Source: Micromonospora citrea
GTDB taxonomy: Bacteria; Actinomycetota; Actinomycetes; Mycobacteriales; Micromonosporaceae
Assembly: GCF_900090315.1 (NCBI RefSeq)
Contig: NZ_FMHZ01000002.1
Span: 4,620,501 to 4,684,500 of the forward strand
Length of the DNA: 64,000 bases
Reading direction: 5' to 3'
Part shown: piece after piece, positions 1-8,498 of the stretch
How the letters are laid out: each line of letters starts with the position of its first letter
How positions within the stretch are numbered: the stretch's first letter is position 1
Translations under genes and position numbers: made by a program
The notes under the pieces: model-generated
Databases searched by the model: none
What the model was told of the DNA's origin: nothing
Seen by the model: only the letters and a program-made list of their open reading frames with translations

Positions 1-2610
1 CTGACCGTCGGCCGGGCCGCCGGCACCCCGCTGCTGGCCGGTGCGCCCCTGCTGCTGGTGGCGCTGACGCTGCTCGGCGCGGCGCTGCTCACCGGCGGGC
101 GGGTGTTCCGCGCCGTCGCCGCCGGGGCGCTGGTGCCGGTGCTGGCCGGCGTGGTCGTCCGCCCGATCGCGGAGCTGTGGCCCTCGCCGGCGCCGCTGCT
201 CGCGGCGCTCGTCGTGGTGGCGCTCGCCGGCGCGGTGCGGCTGCTGCCCGCCGGGTGGCGGACCGGTCCCCGGTTCGGCGCGCTGCTGGTGGCCGGCGGG
301 ACGGCCCAGCTCACCGTGCTGGTGGTCGTCCTGCTCGCCGGCGCCACGGCGGTCCGGTCGCTGCCCCCGTGGCAGGACGCCGCCGCCGGCCCGGACCTCG
401 CGCGGGGATGGCAGTTGCCGCTGACTGTCGCGTTGGCGCTCGCGGCCCTGGGACTGCTGCTGCCCCGCGCCGCCCGGTCGCCGCTCGCCGCGTTCGGCGT
501 GGCGGCAGTCGTGCTCGCGGCGCCCGCGGCCTGGCCGTCGCCGTGGCCGGCGGTGGTGGCCCTGGACCTGGCGGCGGGGGCGGGCCTGCTGGCCGTCGCG
601 GTGGGTCGGGCGGGCGTCCGGTCCTGGACGGTGGCGACCGCGGCGACGTCCGGGGTCGTCCTGCTCGGGCACGGGCTGCTGGTGGGGCTCGCGGCCCCCG
701 TCGGCGCGGGGGCGGCGCTCGCGGTGCTCCTCGCCGTCGGGCTCGCCGCGGCCGCCGCCGGACGGCGGGGCACGGCCGTCCAGCGTGGGGTCGCCGGGGT
801 CTCCCTGGCCGTCGCGCCGCTCGCGGCGCCGGCCGGCGCGGCCGTCGCCCTGATCGCCGCCGGGGCACCGGCCTGGTGGCAGGCGCGGGCGGCGCTCGCC
901 GCCGTCGTGCTGCTGCCGGCCGGGCTGCTCGCGGTCCGTCGGCACTGGCCCGACCTGCGGGCGTACGGCGGTGTCGCGCTCGCCGTGGCGGTCACGCTGG
1001 TCGGGTCGGCGCCGCTGGTCGTGCCGGCTGACGAGCCGGTGACCCTCTACGCCGCCGTGGCGGTCCTGCTGGCGGCGCTGGGCGGTGCGGCGTGCCCGGG
1101 CGTCGTCCTGCGGGTGGCCGGCGTCGGACTGCTGGTGATCTCCGTCGTCGCCGCCGCGCCGGTCGCGCTCACGGTGCTCCTCGCCCCGTACGGCGGGGTG
1201 GCGCCCTGGTCCGGTGCGCCGGACGTCGAGCCCGCGCCGGAGGCGTTCCCCGCCGGCGTGGCGCTGGCCGCGCTGGCGGTGGCCGCGATCCTGGCCGCCC
1301 GCCCCGGTGCGGGCGTGCCGGAAGCCGCCGGGCCCGGCGCTGGGGAGCCGGGTGTGACGCGCCCGCACCCGGGTGCGTCGGGGGTCGCCCGCCCCGACGC
1401 GAACGGCCCGCACGCCGCCGGGTCCGCCGCGCCCGCGCGCGCCGGGCGGTGGCGGGCCCCGCTGGCCGCGCTGCCGTTCGCCGCGACCGCGCTGCCGGTG
1501 CTGCTCGTGGCCGCCGGCACGCCGTGGCCGGTGGCGCCGGCCGTCACGCTGGTCGTCGGGGTGGCCGTGGTGCTGGTCGCCGCCCTGGCCGCGCCCCGCC
1601 CGTTGCTCGTCCCGGTCGGGGTGCCGGTGGGGCTGGCGCTGACCGGCTCCGGGCTGCTGGGGCTGCTGGCCACCCGGGCGGGCACCCTCGCCGGCCTGGG
1701 GGTGCTGGTGGTGGCGGCGACCGTGGTCGGTGTGGCCGCGCGCCGGGACGAGGCTCGGCTCGCCGGCTGCCTGGTGGCGGTGACCGCCGCGACGGGTCTG
1801 GCGGTGACCGCCCCGCCGGCCGGCGGGCTGCCGCTGCGGACGGCCGCGTTCAGCGTGCTCGCGGTCGCGGTGCTCACGCTGGGCGCCGCCGCGCTGCTCG
1901 GCGGTCCCCGGGCCGCCGTCGCGGCCGGTCAGGCACGGCGGGGAGCCGCCACGGCGGCGGCGCTGGACGCGGTCGCCCAGGCGGTGGCGCTGGTCGCGCT
2001 GCTGCTCGCGGTCGGCGCGCTCCGGTACGCCGCGGCGGTCTGCGTGCTGTGGGGTGCCGCCGTCGCGCTGCGGGTGCTGCGCCGGGGCGAGTCGACGGGC
2101 CGGCGCTGGGCCTTCGCGGGCGTCGCCGGCGGCAGCGAACTGCTCGGCGGCTGGCTGCTGCTGGCCGCCGGGAAGGTGGCGCTGCTGGAGGCGTACACGG
2201 TGCCGGCGGCGGCGCTGGCCCTCGGGGCGGGCGTGGCGGCGCTGCGCACCCGGCCGGGGCTGAACAGTTGGCTGGCGCTCGGGCCGGGGCTCGCGGCCGC
2301 GCTGCTGCCGAGCCTGGTGTCGGTGCTGGTGGCCCCGGATCCGCAGCCGTGGCGACGGCTGCTGCTGGGCGCGGTCGCGCTCGGCACGGTGCTCGCCGGG
2401 GCGACCCGCCGCTGGCAGGCGCCGGTGCTGCTCGGCGGGGTCACGCTGGCCCTGCTCGCACTGCACGAGCTGGCTCGCGGCTGGGATCTGCTGCCCCGGT
2501 GGATCTTCCTCGCCGTCGGCGGGTTCGCGTTGATCGGCCTCGCCGCCACGTACGAGCGACGACGGCGCGATCTGGCCCGGCTCCGCGCCGCCGTCGGCCG
2601 GATGGGCTGA
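1..2610 (+). CDS. Large polytopic membrane protein, 5'-truncated by the window
   Basis: The frame is open from base 1, so the true start lies before the window; the first in-frame GTG here is at 58. At least 869 residues are visible, almost all Ala/Leu/Val/Gly-rich membrane segments, well over a dozen. A polar, Pro/Gly-rich stretch near residues 420-460 separates two hydrophobic halves. The C-terminus (ATYERRRRDLARLRAAVGRM) ends in a basic cytoplasmic tail and resembles, from memory, the SCO7613 C-terminal family of actinobacterial membrane proteins. No catalytic motif is visible and the function is unknown. The assignment to a protein-coding membrane gene is firm; the family name is tentative. 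Confidence 0.75.
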   Translation: MTVGRAAGTPLLAGAPLLLVALTLLGAALLTGGRVFRAVAAGALVPVLAGVVVRPIAELWPSPAPLLAALVVVALAGAVRLLPAGWRTGPRFGALLVAGGTAQLTVLVVVLLAGATAVRSLPPWQDAAAGPDLARGWQLPLTVALALAALGLLLPRAARSPLAAFGVAAVVLAAPAAWPSPWPAVVALDLAAGAGLLAVAVGRAGVRSWTVATAATSGVVLLGHGLLVGLAAPVGAGAALAVLLAVGLAAAAAGRRGTAVQRGVAGVSLAVAPLAAPAGAAVALIAAGAPAWWQARAALAAVVLLPAGLLAVRRHWPDLRAYGGVALAVAVTLVGSAPLVVPADEPVTLYAAVAVLLAALGGAACPGVVLRVAGVGLLVISVVAAAPVALTVLLAPYGGVAPWSGAPDVEPAPEAFPAGVALAALAVAAILAARPGAGVPEAAGPGAGEPGVTRPHPGASGVARPDANGPHAAGSAAPARAGRWRAPLAALPFAATALPVLLVAAGTPWPVAPAVTLVVGVAVVLVAALAAPRPLLVPVGVPVGLALTGSGLLGLLATRAGTLAGLGVLVVAATVVGVAARRDEARLAGCLVAVTAATGLAVTAPPAGGLPLRTAAFSVLAVAVLTLGAAALLGGPRAAVAAGQARRGAATAAALDAVAQAVALVALLLAVGALRYAAAVCVLWGAAVALRVLRRGESTGRRWAFAGVAGGSELLGGWLLLAAGKVALLEAYTVPAAALALGAGVAALRTRPGLNSWLALGPGLAAALLPSLVSVLVAPDPQPWRRLLLGAVALGTVLAGATRRWQAPVLLGGVTLALLALHELARGWDLLPRWIFLAVGGFALIGLAATYERRRRDLARLRAAVGRMG

Positions 2611-2648
2611 CCGGCGGAGTCCGCGCCGCGACCGGCGCCGCGGCGGAC

Positions 2649-2672
2649 GGGGGTAGGGCCTGCCCTACCCCC
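2649..2672. promoter_or_regulatory. 24-bp palindrome upstream of the desaturase
   Basis: Two perfect 11-base arms (GGGGGTAGGGC and its complement) flank a 2-base centre, 39 bp after the membrane protein stop and 104 bp before the desaturase start. The very short loop and lack of a T-tract argue for a protein-binding operator rather than a simple terminator, but either is possible. A weak TTGCCA (2683-2688) lies just downstream. Confidence 0.45.
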
Positions 2673-2775
2673 GGTCGGGGGGTTGCCAGGGTTACTCAGA
2701 GCTACCGGATTGCCCAGACTGGACGGGAGGGACGCGCCGGCCGGCGCGGCTCGGGGTCGAGGAACGGGGGCCGCG

Positions 2776-3825
2776 ATGGTGCTTGCAGCGGTGGCGGAAC
2801 CGCCGGTACGGCGGGGCAGTGACTACGCACAGTTGTCCCGGCGGATCAGCGGGGCGGGCCTGCTGGAGCGGCGGCCGGGCCGGTACGTGACGCGGATCGT
2901 GCTCACCCTGGGCGTCTACGCGGCGGGCTGGGCCGTCGTCGGGCTGGTCGGCGACTCCTGGGCGCAACTCCTGGTCGCCGTCTTCCTGGCCGTCGCCACC
3001 ACGCAGGTCGCGTTCCTCGGGCACGACGCCGGGCACCGGCAGATGTTCCGCCGGCGCGGGCCGAGCGAGGCGGTGGGTCTGCTCGCCGGCAACCTGGCGG
3101 TGGGGCTGAGCTACGGCTGGTGGGTCGACAAGCACAACCGGCACCACGCCAACCCGAACCACGAGGACGAGGACCCGGACGTCGGGGCGGGCGCGCTGGT
3201 GTGGACGTACGAGCAGGCCGCCGGGACGCGCGGCTTCGGCCGCTGGCTGGCCCGCCGACAGGCGTGGCTGTTCTTTCCGATGCTGCTGCTGGAAGGGCTC
3301 GCCCTGCACGTGGCGAGCGTGCGGGCGGTGGTGGGGCGGGAGCCGGACGGCCGGTTCGGCACCCCGATGCGGCACCGCCGGGTCGAGGCGCTGCTGCTGG
3401 GCCTGCACGCGGTGGGCTACCTCGGCGCGCTGCTGCTGGCGATGTCGCCGGTGAAGGCGCTGCTTTTCGTCGCCGTCCACCAGGGGCTGTGGGGGCTCTA
3501 CATGGGCTGCTCGTTCGCCCCGAACCACAAGGGGATGCCGATGCCGACCGCCGACGACGACCTCGACTTCCTGCGTAAGCAGGTGCTGACCTCGCGCAAC
3601 GTCCGGGGCGGCCGGTTCGTCGACTTCGCCCTCGGCGGGCTCAACTACCAGATCGAGCACCATCTGTTCCCGAACATGCCCCGGGCGAACCTGCGCCGGG
3701 CGCAGCCGATCGTGGCCGCGTACTGCGCGGAGCGGGGCATCCCGTACGCGCAGACGGGGCTGGTCGAGTCGTACCGCCAGGCGCTCGCGCACCTGCACGA
3801 GGTGGGCCGGCCGCTGCGCGGTTGA
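2776..3825 (+). CDS. Fatty acid desaturase (acyl-CoA/acyl-lipid type)
   Basis: This is a membrane diiron desaturase of 349 residues. The three histidine boxes are present: HDAGH near residue 83, HNRHH near 120 and QIEHH near 292, each adjoining hydrophobic segments as in the membrane fatty acid desaturase family. The QxxHH third box and overall length resemble mycobacterial DesA3-like acyl-CoA desaturases; there is no fused cytochrome b5 domain. An upstream in-frame GTG exists, but ATG 2776 is preferred because GAGGA (2759-2763) precedes it and the conserved protein begins here. An electron-donor reductase is not encoded next to it. The product would adjust membrane lipid unsaturation; regiospecificity cannot be told from sequence. 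Confidence 0.9.
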   Translation: MVLAAVAEPPVRRGSDYAQLSRRISGAGLLERRPGRYVTRIVLTLGVYAAGWAVVGLVGDSWAQLLVAVFLAVATTQVAFLGHDAGHRQMFRRRGPSEAVGLLAGNLAVGLSYGWWVDKHNRHHANPNHEDEDPDVGAGALVWTYEQAAGTRGFGRWLARRQAWLFFPMLLLEGLALHVASVRAVVGREPDGRFGTPMRHRRVEALLLGLHAVGYLGALLLAMSPVKALLFVAVHQGLWGLYMGCSFAPNHKGMPMPTADDDLDFLRKQVLTSRNVRGGRFVDFALGGLNYQIEHHLFPNMPRANLRRAQPIVAAYCAERGIPYAQTGLVESYRQALAHLHEVGRPLRG

Positions 3826-3837
3826 GACCGGGACGCG

Positions 3838-3870
3838 GAAGGGGGCGGCGCCGACGGCGCCGCCCCCTTC
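3838..3870. terminator. Bidirectional terminator hairpin
   Basis: A perfect 15-bp stem (GAAGGGGGCGGCGCC) with a GAC loop sits between the convergent desaturase and lipoprotein stops. Confidence 0.8.
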
Positions 3871-3887
3871 GCCTCGCGTACGTCCGA

Positions 3888-4661
3888 TCAGGAGCCCATG
3901 GCCTTGATCAGCTCCTCCGGGGCCTCCTGGGTGTCGCTCGCGGCGGGCTTCTTCACCGAGACCGGGGCGCCGAAGTCCGAGTACGTCGTGGTCATCATCC
4001 CCAGCGACTCGTGCAGCACGCTGGTGTCGATGGCGAACTCGACCAGCCGGCCCTGGTCGTCCACCCTGGCGGTGAACGGCACGGCCTTGGCCTTCTCGCC
4101 GAGGGCCTGGATGGCCTTGTCCTCGCTCTTGGTGCGCGTGTAGTCCAGCGTGCCGGCGAACTTGCCCTCGCCGGTCCTCTTCACGTCCACCACGCTGTCG
4201 ATCATCTGCTTCGCGCCGCCCGGGTCGCCCTCGGGCATCAGGTTGAGGTTGCCGCTCCTGCCGAGCTTCGTGGCGTCCATGTGCAGCCACTTCTTCGGCA
4301 TCCCCGTCACACCGGTGATCTTCAGGTAGGCGTCGTCGCCGAGCATCAGGACCCGGAAGGTGCCCTGGGCACCCATCTTCATCGTCATGTCGCCGGTCTT
4401 GGTGGCCGGGTCCATCACGCCGTCACCGTCGATGACGGACGACTTGAGCTTCATCCGGACGCTCTGCTCGTTGAGCTTCAGCGCGGCGGCGCTCAGCTCG
4501 GCGCTGGCGTCCGCCGGGGCCGAGCTGGTGGCCGGTGCCGGGTTGGCGCCACCGTTGCCGGCCGGGGTGTCCGCGTCCGTCTTCGTGCCGCACCCGCTCA
4601 GACCGAGGCTGAGCGCGGCGACGATCGCGACCCCCGTGGTCGCCAGCCGTCGAGTGTTCAT
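3888..4661 (-). CDS. Secreted lipoprotein, LppX/LprG-like fold suspected
   Basis: The 257-residue protein starts MNTRR and has a lipoprotein signal with lipobox LSGC at about residues 21-24, so it should be anchored to the outer leaflet of the membrane. After a Thr/Ala/Pro linker (to about residue 55) the rest looks like a soluble beta-rich domain with KLKSSV, YLKITG and VDDQGRLVEF strands, reminiscent of LppX/LprAFG-type or related actinobacterial lipoproteins; ligand unknown. The start was set at ATG 4661 because GAGGAG lies 9 bases upstream; the earlier ATG overlaps that site. It converges on the desaturase gene and is divergent from the pterin dehydratase. Confidence 0.8.
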   Translation of the reverse strand: MNTRRLATTGVAIVAALSLGLSGCGTKTDADTPAGNGGANPAPATSSAPADASAELSAAALKLNEQSVRMKLKSSVIDGDGVMDPATKTGDMTMKMGAQGTFRVLMLGDDAYLKITGVTGMPKKWLHMDATKLGRSGNLNLMPEGDPGGAKQMIDSVVDVKRTGEGKFAGTLDYTRTKSEDKAIQALGEKAKAVPFTARVDDQGRLVEFAIDTSVLHESLGMMTTTYSDFGAPVSVKKPAASDTQEAPEELIKAMGS

Positions 4662-4746
4662 GCGGGACATCTCCTCACGCAGGGTGGGCCGGGGCGACGA
4701 GGGTCGCGGCCCGGCCGGGCCGCCGGTCAGCCTAACGTCCGCCGTC

Positions 4747-4853
4747 CAGTGGGGTTCGTCCATGCCGCGTCGGGCGGCCTGCCGGAGGTGACGCTCGGCG
4801 TCGGCCCGCAGTGAGGTCCGTCCATGCCACGCCGGGCCGGCTGCCGGCTGTGA
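4747..4853. repeat. Imperfect 45-bp direct repeat, 62-bp period
   Basis: Copies at 4747-4791 and 4809-4853 match at about 37 of 45 positions. They fill the divergent intergenic region between the lipoprotein and the pterin dehydratase. Confidence 0.6.
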
Positions 4854-4896
4854 CACACCTCCCGCCGCTGGTCGGCGTCGTGCCGATCAGCCCCGG

Positions 4897-4902
4897 TAGG
4901 GT
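4897..4902 (+). promoter_or_regulatory. -10 element for a leaderless mRNA
   Basis: TAGGGT ends six bases before the ATG at 4909, the classic TANNNT arrangement for a leaderless transcript. No ribosome binding site precedes the ATG. Confidence 0.5.
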
Positions 4903-4908
4903 CTCCCC

Positions 4909-5202
4909 ATGGCAGACGTGCTCACCGCCGAGGCGGTGCGAGACGAGCTGGGCGGGCTGGCGGGCTGGTCGGGGGACCCCGCCGGAATCACCCGCACCGT
5001 GGAGCTGGCCAGCTTCCCGGACGCCATCGCGGTCGTCGACCGGGTCGCCGCGACGGCGGAGGAACTGGACCACCACCCCGACATCGACATCCGGTGGCGC
5101 ACCCTGACCTTCCGCTGCGTCACGCACTCGGCGGGCGGGGTCACCCGGCGTGACCTGGAACTGGCCCGGCGGATCGACGAGATCGTGGAGAGCGTCCGAT
5201 GA
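4909..5202 (+). CDS. 4a-hydroxytetrahydrobiopterin dehydratase (pterin carbinolamine dehydratase)
   Basis: The 97-residue protein has the full PCD/DCoH signature: an EELDHHPD block with the catalytic histidine pair near residue 46, and THSAGGVTRRDLELARRID near the C-terminus. The family dehydrates 4a-hydroxytetrahydropterin to the quinonoid dihydropterin; actinobacterial members often occur without a phenylalanine hydroxylase, so the physiological substrate here is open. The stop overlaps the next gene's ATG (ATGA at 5199-5202), which implies translational coupling with the FHA protein. It is probably transcribed as a leaderless mRNA. Confidence 0.92.
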   Translation: MADVLTAEAVRDELGGLAGWSGDPAGITRTVELASFPDAIAVVDRVAATAEELDHHPDIDIRWRTLTFRCVTHSAGGVTRRDLELARRIDEIVESVR

Positions 5203-6347
5203 GATTCGAGATCAGCAAGGTGTTGGACGCCATCGAGGGGCGGGTCTGCACCGACCCCTCGCTGGCCCGGGCCGTCCTCGACCTGGCCGAGGTCATCCGT
5301 TACCAGAACATCGACGGCGGCAGGCCGGCCAGCCTGCTCCGCCTCGGCATGGTGATCGACGCCCTCGCCCGGGAGCTGGAGGAGGACAGCGTCCCCGTCT
5401 ACGCGGTCGTCCACCGGGCGCTGCTCTCCGACGCGGACCTCACCTCCAACGAGCGGATGGTGGTCCGTCGGTGGGCCGACGACGGGTTGGTCGAGGTGCT
5501 CGACAACCCGGGCGACCGGATGTTCGAGGTGGCCGACCTGCTCGGGCTGCCGGTGCTCACCCGGGCGCGGGCGGACGGCCTGCGCGGGCGCTACCCCTGG
5601 TTGGTCGAGCAGGCGGGGCGCGTCCTCGCGCCGGTGCCCGGCGCCGGTGGGCCGGTCTTCATCGCCCACGTCGGCGGCGGACACACCCCGGTCGCCGGCG
5701 ACCGGTCACCGGCCGGGGTGAAGCTGCTCTCCCGGCAGTGGCGCTGCCCGGAGCCGGGCTGCGCGCTCTTCGGTGGCGGTGGGGGCGGCGGTGCCTTCGC
5801 CGACCTGGCCCGGGTGGAGCGCAGCCCGGCCGGTCAGCCGCCGCCCTCGCTGCGCGGCGGGGCGCCGACCTGCCCCCGGCACGGCGCCCGGCTCTCCGAC
5901 GCCGGCCCGCGCCCGCGCAGCGAGGTCCTGGCCGTCCGCGTCGGCGGGCTGATCCGGCGTCGCTTCGCGCTCACCGAGGAGCAGCCGGTGGTGGTCGGCC
6001 GGGCGCCGGAGCAGACGGGCGGGATCGTGCTGGGCCAGTGGCTCAACGACGAGGCGCGCCGCTGGATCAGCCGTAACCACGTCCGGTTCGAGCTGCGCGT
6101 CGGCGAGGTGATCGTGACCGACGTGAGCACCAACGGCTCCGGCATCCGGCCGGGCGGGTCGATGGCGGAGGCCGACCGCGTCCCGCTGGCGCCGAGGCAG
6201 TCGCGGGTGCTCGCGGAGGGCGACATGGTGGAGCTGTACCCCGGGGTGCAGATCGGCCGGCCGGGCGAGCTGCCCGCCGGCGCCCCCTACACGCCGAACT
6301 CGGTCATGGCCGAGGCGCCGACGATGGCGATGCGCCTGCCCAAGTGA
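5199..6347 (+). CDS. FHA-domain protein with possible zinc ribbon
   Basis: 382 residues. Residues 1-150 are a helical domain without recognised signature. A Cys/His cluster follows (WRCPEPGC near 180-187 and CPRHG near 227), suggestive of a split zinc ribbon interrupted by a polyglycine run. Residues about 255-350 form a forkhead-associated domain with VVVGR, SRNHVRFEL and DVSTNGSG, the loops that bind phosphothreonine peptides. The protein is therefore likely a cytosolic phosphothreonine reader in Ser/Thr kinase signalling. Coupling to a pterin dehydratase is by the 4-base overlap only; no shared role is known. The kinase partner is not in the window. Confidence 0.8.
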   Translation: MRFEISKVLDAIEGRVCTDPSLARAVLDLAEVIRYQNIDGGRPASLLRLGMVIDALARELEEDSVPVYAVVHRALLSDADLTSNERMVVRRWADDGLVEVLDNPGDRMFEVADLLGLPVLTRARADGLRGRYPWLVEQAGRVLAPVPGAGGPVFIAHVGGGHTPVAGDRSPAGVKLLSRQWRCPEPGCALFGGGGGGGAFADLARVERSPAGQPPPSLRGGAPTCPRHGARLSDAGPRPRSEVLAVRVGGLIRRRFALTEEQPVVVGRAPEQTGGIVLGQWLNDEARRWISRNHVRFELRVGEVIVTDVSTNGSGIRPGGSMAEADRVPLAPRQSRVLAEGDMVELYPGVQIGRPGELPAGAPYTPNSVMAEAPTMAMRLPK

Positions 6348-6363
6348 GGGCGGGCGGACGACG

Positions 6364-6395
6364 GCGGGCGCCGGGACCGTGGTCCCGGCGCCCGC
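6364..6395. terminator. Bidirectional terminator hairpin
   Basis: A perfect 15-bp stem (GCGGGCGCCGGGACC) with a GT loop lies between the convergent FHA gene and rocD. Confidence 0.8.
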
Positions 6396-6411
6396 TCTCG
6401 TCGTACGGAGT

Positions 6412-7626
6412 TCAGCCGGCCAGCACGGCGGCGAGCTGGGCGACCGCGTGGTCGATCTCCTCCTCGGTGATCACCAGCGGCGGGGCGAGCCGGATGGTCG
6501 AGCCGTGGGTGTCCTTGGCCAGCACGCCCCGCTCCATCAGCCGCTCGCAGGCCTCCCGGCCGCTCATCAGCGCGGGGTCGATGTCCAGGCCGGCCCAGAG
6601 GCCCCGGCCCCGGACGGCGACGAGGCCCTTGCCGACCAGCGCCGTCAGCCCGGCGTGCAGCCGCGCGCCCAGCTCGGCGGAGCGGCGCTGGAACTCGCCG
6701 GTGGCCAGCAGCCGGACCACCTCGGTCGCCACGGCACAGGCCAGCGGGTTGCCGCCGAACGTGGAGCCGTGCTGGCCGGGCTTGAGCACGCCGAGCACGT
6801 CGGCGTTCGCGGCCACCGCGGAGACCGGCACGATGCCGCCGCCGAGGGCCTTGCCCAGCAGGTACATGTCGGGCGTGACGCCCTCGTGGTCGCAGGCGAA
6901 GGTGTCCCCGGTGCGGCCCAGGCCGGACTGGATCTCGTCGGCGACGAAGAGCACGTTCCGCTCGGTGCAGACCCGGCGCACGCCCGGCAGGTAGCCCGCG
7001 GGCGGCACCACGACGCCCTGCTCGCCCTGGATCGGCTCGATCAGGACCGCGACGGTGTTCTCGTCGATCGCGGCGGTCAGCGCGGCCAGGTCGCCGTAGG
7101 GGACCACCGTGAAGCCGGGGGTGTACGGCCCGAAGTCGGCGCGCGCGTCCTCGTCGGTGGAGAAGCTGACGATGGTGGTCGTACGGCCGTGGAAGTTGCC
7201 CTCGGCGACCACGATGTTGGCCTGGCCCGGGGCGACGCCCTTGACCTGGTAGCCCCACTTGCGGGCGACCTTGATGCCGGTCTCCACCGCCTCGGCGCCG
7301 GTGTTCATCGGCAGCACCAGGTCCTTGCCGCACAGCTCGGCCAGCTCCCGGCAGAAGTCGGCGAACTGGTCGTGGATGAACGCCCGGCTGGTGAGGGTCA
7401 GCCTGTCGAGCTGCGCGTGCGCGGCCTCGATGAGCTTCGGGTGCCGGTGGCCGAAGTTCAGCGCCGAGTAGCCGGCCAGGCAGTCCAGGTAGCGGCGGCC
7501 GTCCACGTCGGTCAGCCAGGAGCCCTCGGCGGAGGCGATCACCACCGGCAGCGGGTGGTAGTTGTGCGCGGTCCACCGCTCCGCGTCGCGGACCGCCTCC
7601 GGCGTCCGCAGCATGTCCTCGATCAC
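6412..7626 (-). CDS. rocD: Ornithine aminotransferase
   Basis: A class III aminotransferase of 404 residues converting ornithine and 2-oxoglutarate to glutamate semialdehyde and glutamate. Visible are the N-terminal YHPLP and GRRYLDCLAGYSALNFGHRH blocks typical of ornithine aminotransferases, the EPIQGEQG block, VADEIQSGLGRTG, and the PLP lysine in LLGKALGGG near residue 258. The GTG start at 7626 is preferred because GGGAAAGG precedes it by 7 bases and because it overlaps the ddaH stop in GTGA, so the two genes are translationally coupled. RocD would channel ornithine made upstream towards glutamate and proline. Confidence 0.93.
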   Translation of the reverse strand: MIEDMLRTPEAVRDAERWTAHNYHPLPVVIASAEGSWLTDVDGRRYLDCLAGYSALNFGHRHPKLIEAAHAQLDRLTLTSRAFIHDQFADFCRELAELCGKDLVLPMNTGAEAVETGIKVARKWGYQVKGVAPGQANIVVAEGNFHGRTTTIVSFSTDEDARADFGPYTPGFTVVPYGDLAALTAAIDENTVAVLIEPIQGEQGVVVPPAGYLPGVRRVCTERNVLFVADEIQSGLGRTGDTFACDHEGVTPDMYLLGKALGGGIVPVSAVAANADVLGVLKPGQHGSTFGGNPLACAVATEVVRLLATGEFQRRSAELGARLHAGLTALVGKGLVAVRGRGLWAGLDIDPALMSGREACERLMERGVLAKDTHGSTIRLAPPLVITEEEIDHAVAQLAAVLAG

Positions 7627-8444
7627 TTGCTCGCCTTTCCCTGACGGAGTCGCAACGTGCAGCACTTCGGTCCACCGCCGGCCTTGCGCAGCTCGGACAG
7701 GTCGACGCCGATGGTCTCGTAGCCCCGGTCGCGCAGCTTCGCGGCCAGGCCGGTGGCCTGCGCCGGCAGCACCACGTGCCGGCCGTCGCTGACCGCGTTC
7801 AGCCCGAACACCTCGGCGTCGGCCAGGGTGGCGTGCACCGCGTCCGGGAAGAGCCGGCGCAGCACGGCGCGGCTGCCCGGCGAGAACGCCTCCGGCAGGT
7901 ACGCCACGGTGTGCTCGTCGAGCACGGTGAGCGCGGTGTCCAGGTGGTAGAAGCGCGGGTCGACCAGCTGCATCGTGACCACCGGGTAGCCGAAGACCTC
8001 CTGGAGCTGCGCGTGCGAGGCGTGCGCGGTGCGGAAGCCGGTGCCGGCCAGCAGGTGGTCGCCGGCCAGGAGGATGTCGCCCTCGCCCTCGTTGACGTGC
8101 TTCGGGTCGTACATCTCGAAGCCGGCGGCCTCGAACCAGGCGCGGTACGCGGGAGCCTCGTCGGCGCGCTGCGGGTCGCGGAACTGCACCGCCATCGCCT
8201 TGCCGTCGATCACGGTGCCGCCGTTGGCGGCGAAGACCATGTCGGGCAGCCCGGGCACCGGAGTGATCTCCTCGACGGTGTGGCCCAGGTCCCGGTAGAT
8301 CTGGCGTAGCTGCTCCCACTGCCGGACGGCCAGGTCGGCGTCGACCGGAGCGGTCGGGTCCATCCACGGGTTGATCGCGTAGTCGACGGCGAAGTACGTC
8401 GGCCGGCACATCAGGAAGCGCTGGCTGGTGGCGTCCATCGTCAT
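7623..8444 (-). CDS. ddaH: Guanidino-group hydrolase, DDAH/arginine-dihydrolase-like
   Basis: 273 residues from ATG 8444; a second ATG lies at 8438, and a GGGAG/AGGA site serves either. The fold family is the amidinotransferase-like guanidine-modifying superfamily. The catalytic His is in FYHLDT near residue 165 and the nucleophile Cys in GGPKCC near 260; substrate-binding Asp/Glu blocks (ANGGTVIDG, EGEGDILLAG) are also present. Annotated relatives are dimethylargininases, releasing citrulline. Direct coupling to rocD suggests that the product may instead be ornithine, as in ArgZ-type arginine dihydrolases; sequence alone does not decide between these. Confidence 0.85.
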   Translation of the reverse strand: MTMDATSQRFLMCRPTYFAVDYAINPWMDPTAPVDADLAVRQWEQLRQIYRDLGHTVEEITPVPGLPDMVFAANGGTVIDGKAMAVQFRDPQRADEAPAYRAWFEAAGFEMYDPKHVNEGEGDILLAGDHLLAGTGFRTAHASHAQLQEVFGYPVVTMQLVDPRFYHLDTALTVLDEHTVAYLPEAFSPGSRAVLRRLFPDAVHATLADAEVFGLNAVSDGRHVVLPAQATGLAAKLRDRGYETIGVDLSELRKAGGGPKCCTLRLRQGKASK

Positions 8445-8498
8445 TGTCCTGCTCCCAGGGTCGGGCGCGCCCGGCCACCGTCGGCCCACGGGCTGGCG

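Noticed and set aside
2692..4290. Long minus-strand ORF opposite the desaturase
   Set aside because: Its codon bias is the mirror of the desaturase frame, the product is low-complexity Arg/Gly/Pro sequence, and the desaturase motifs lie on the plus strand.
6412..8478. Single 688-codon fusion of ddaH and rocD
   Set aside because: The upstream part is an out-of-frame reading of ddaH; the real ddaH frame ends at 7623 and rocD begins at GTG 7626.
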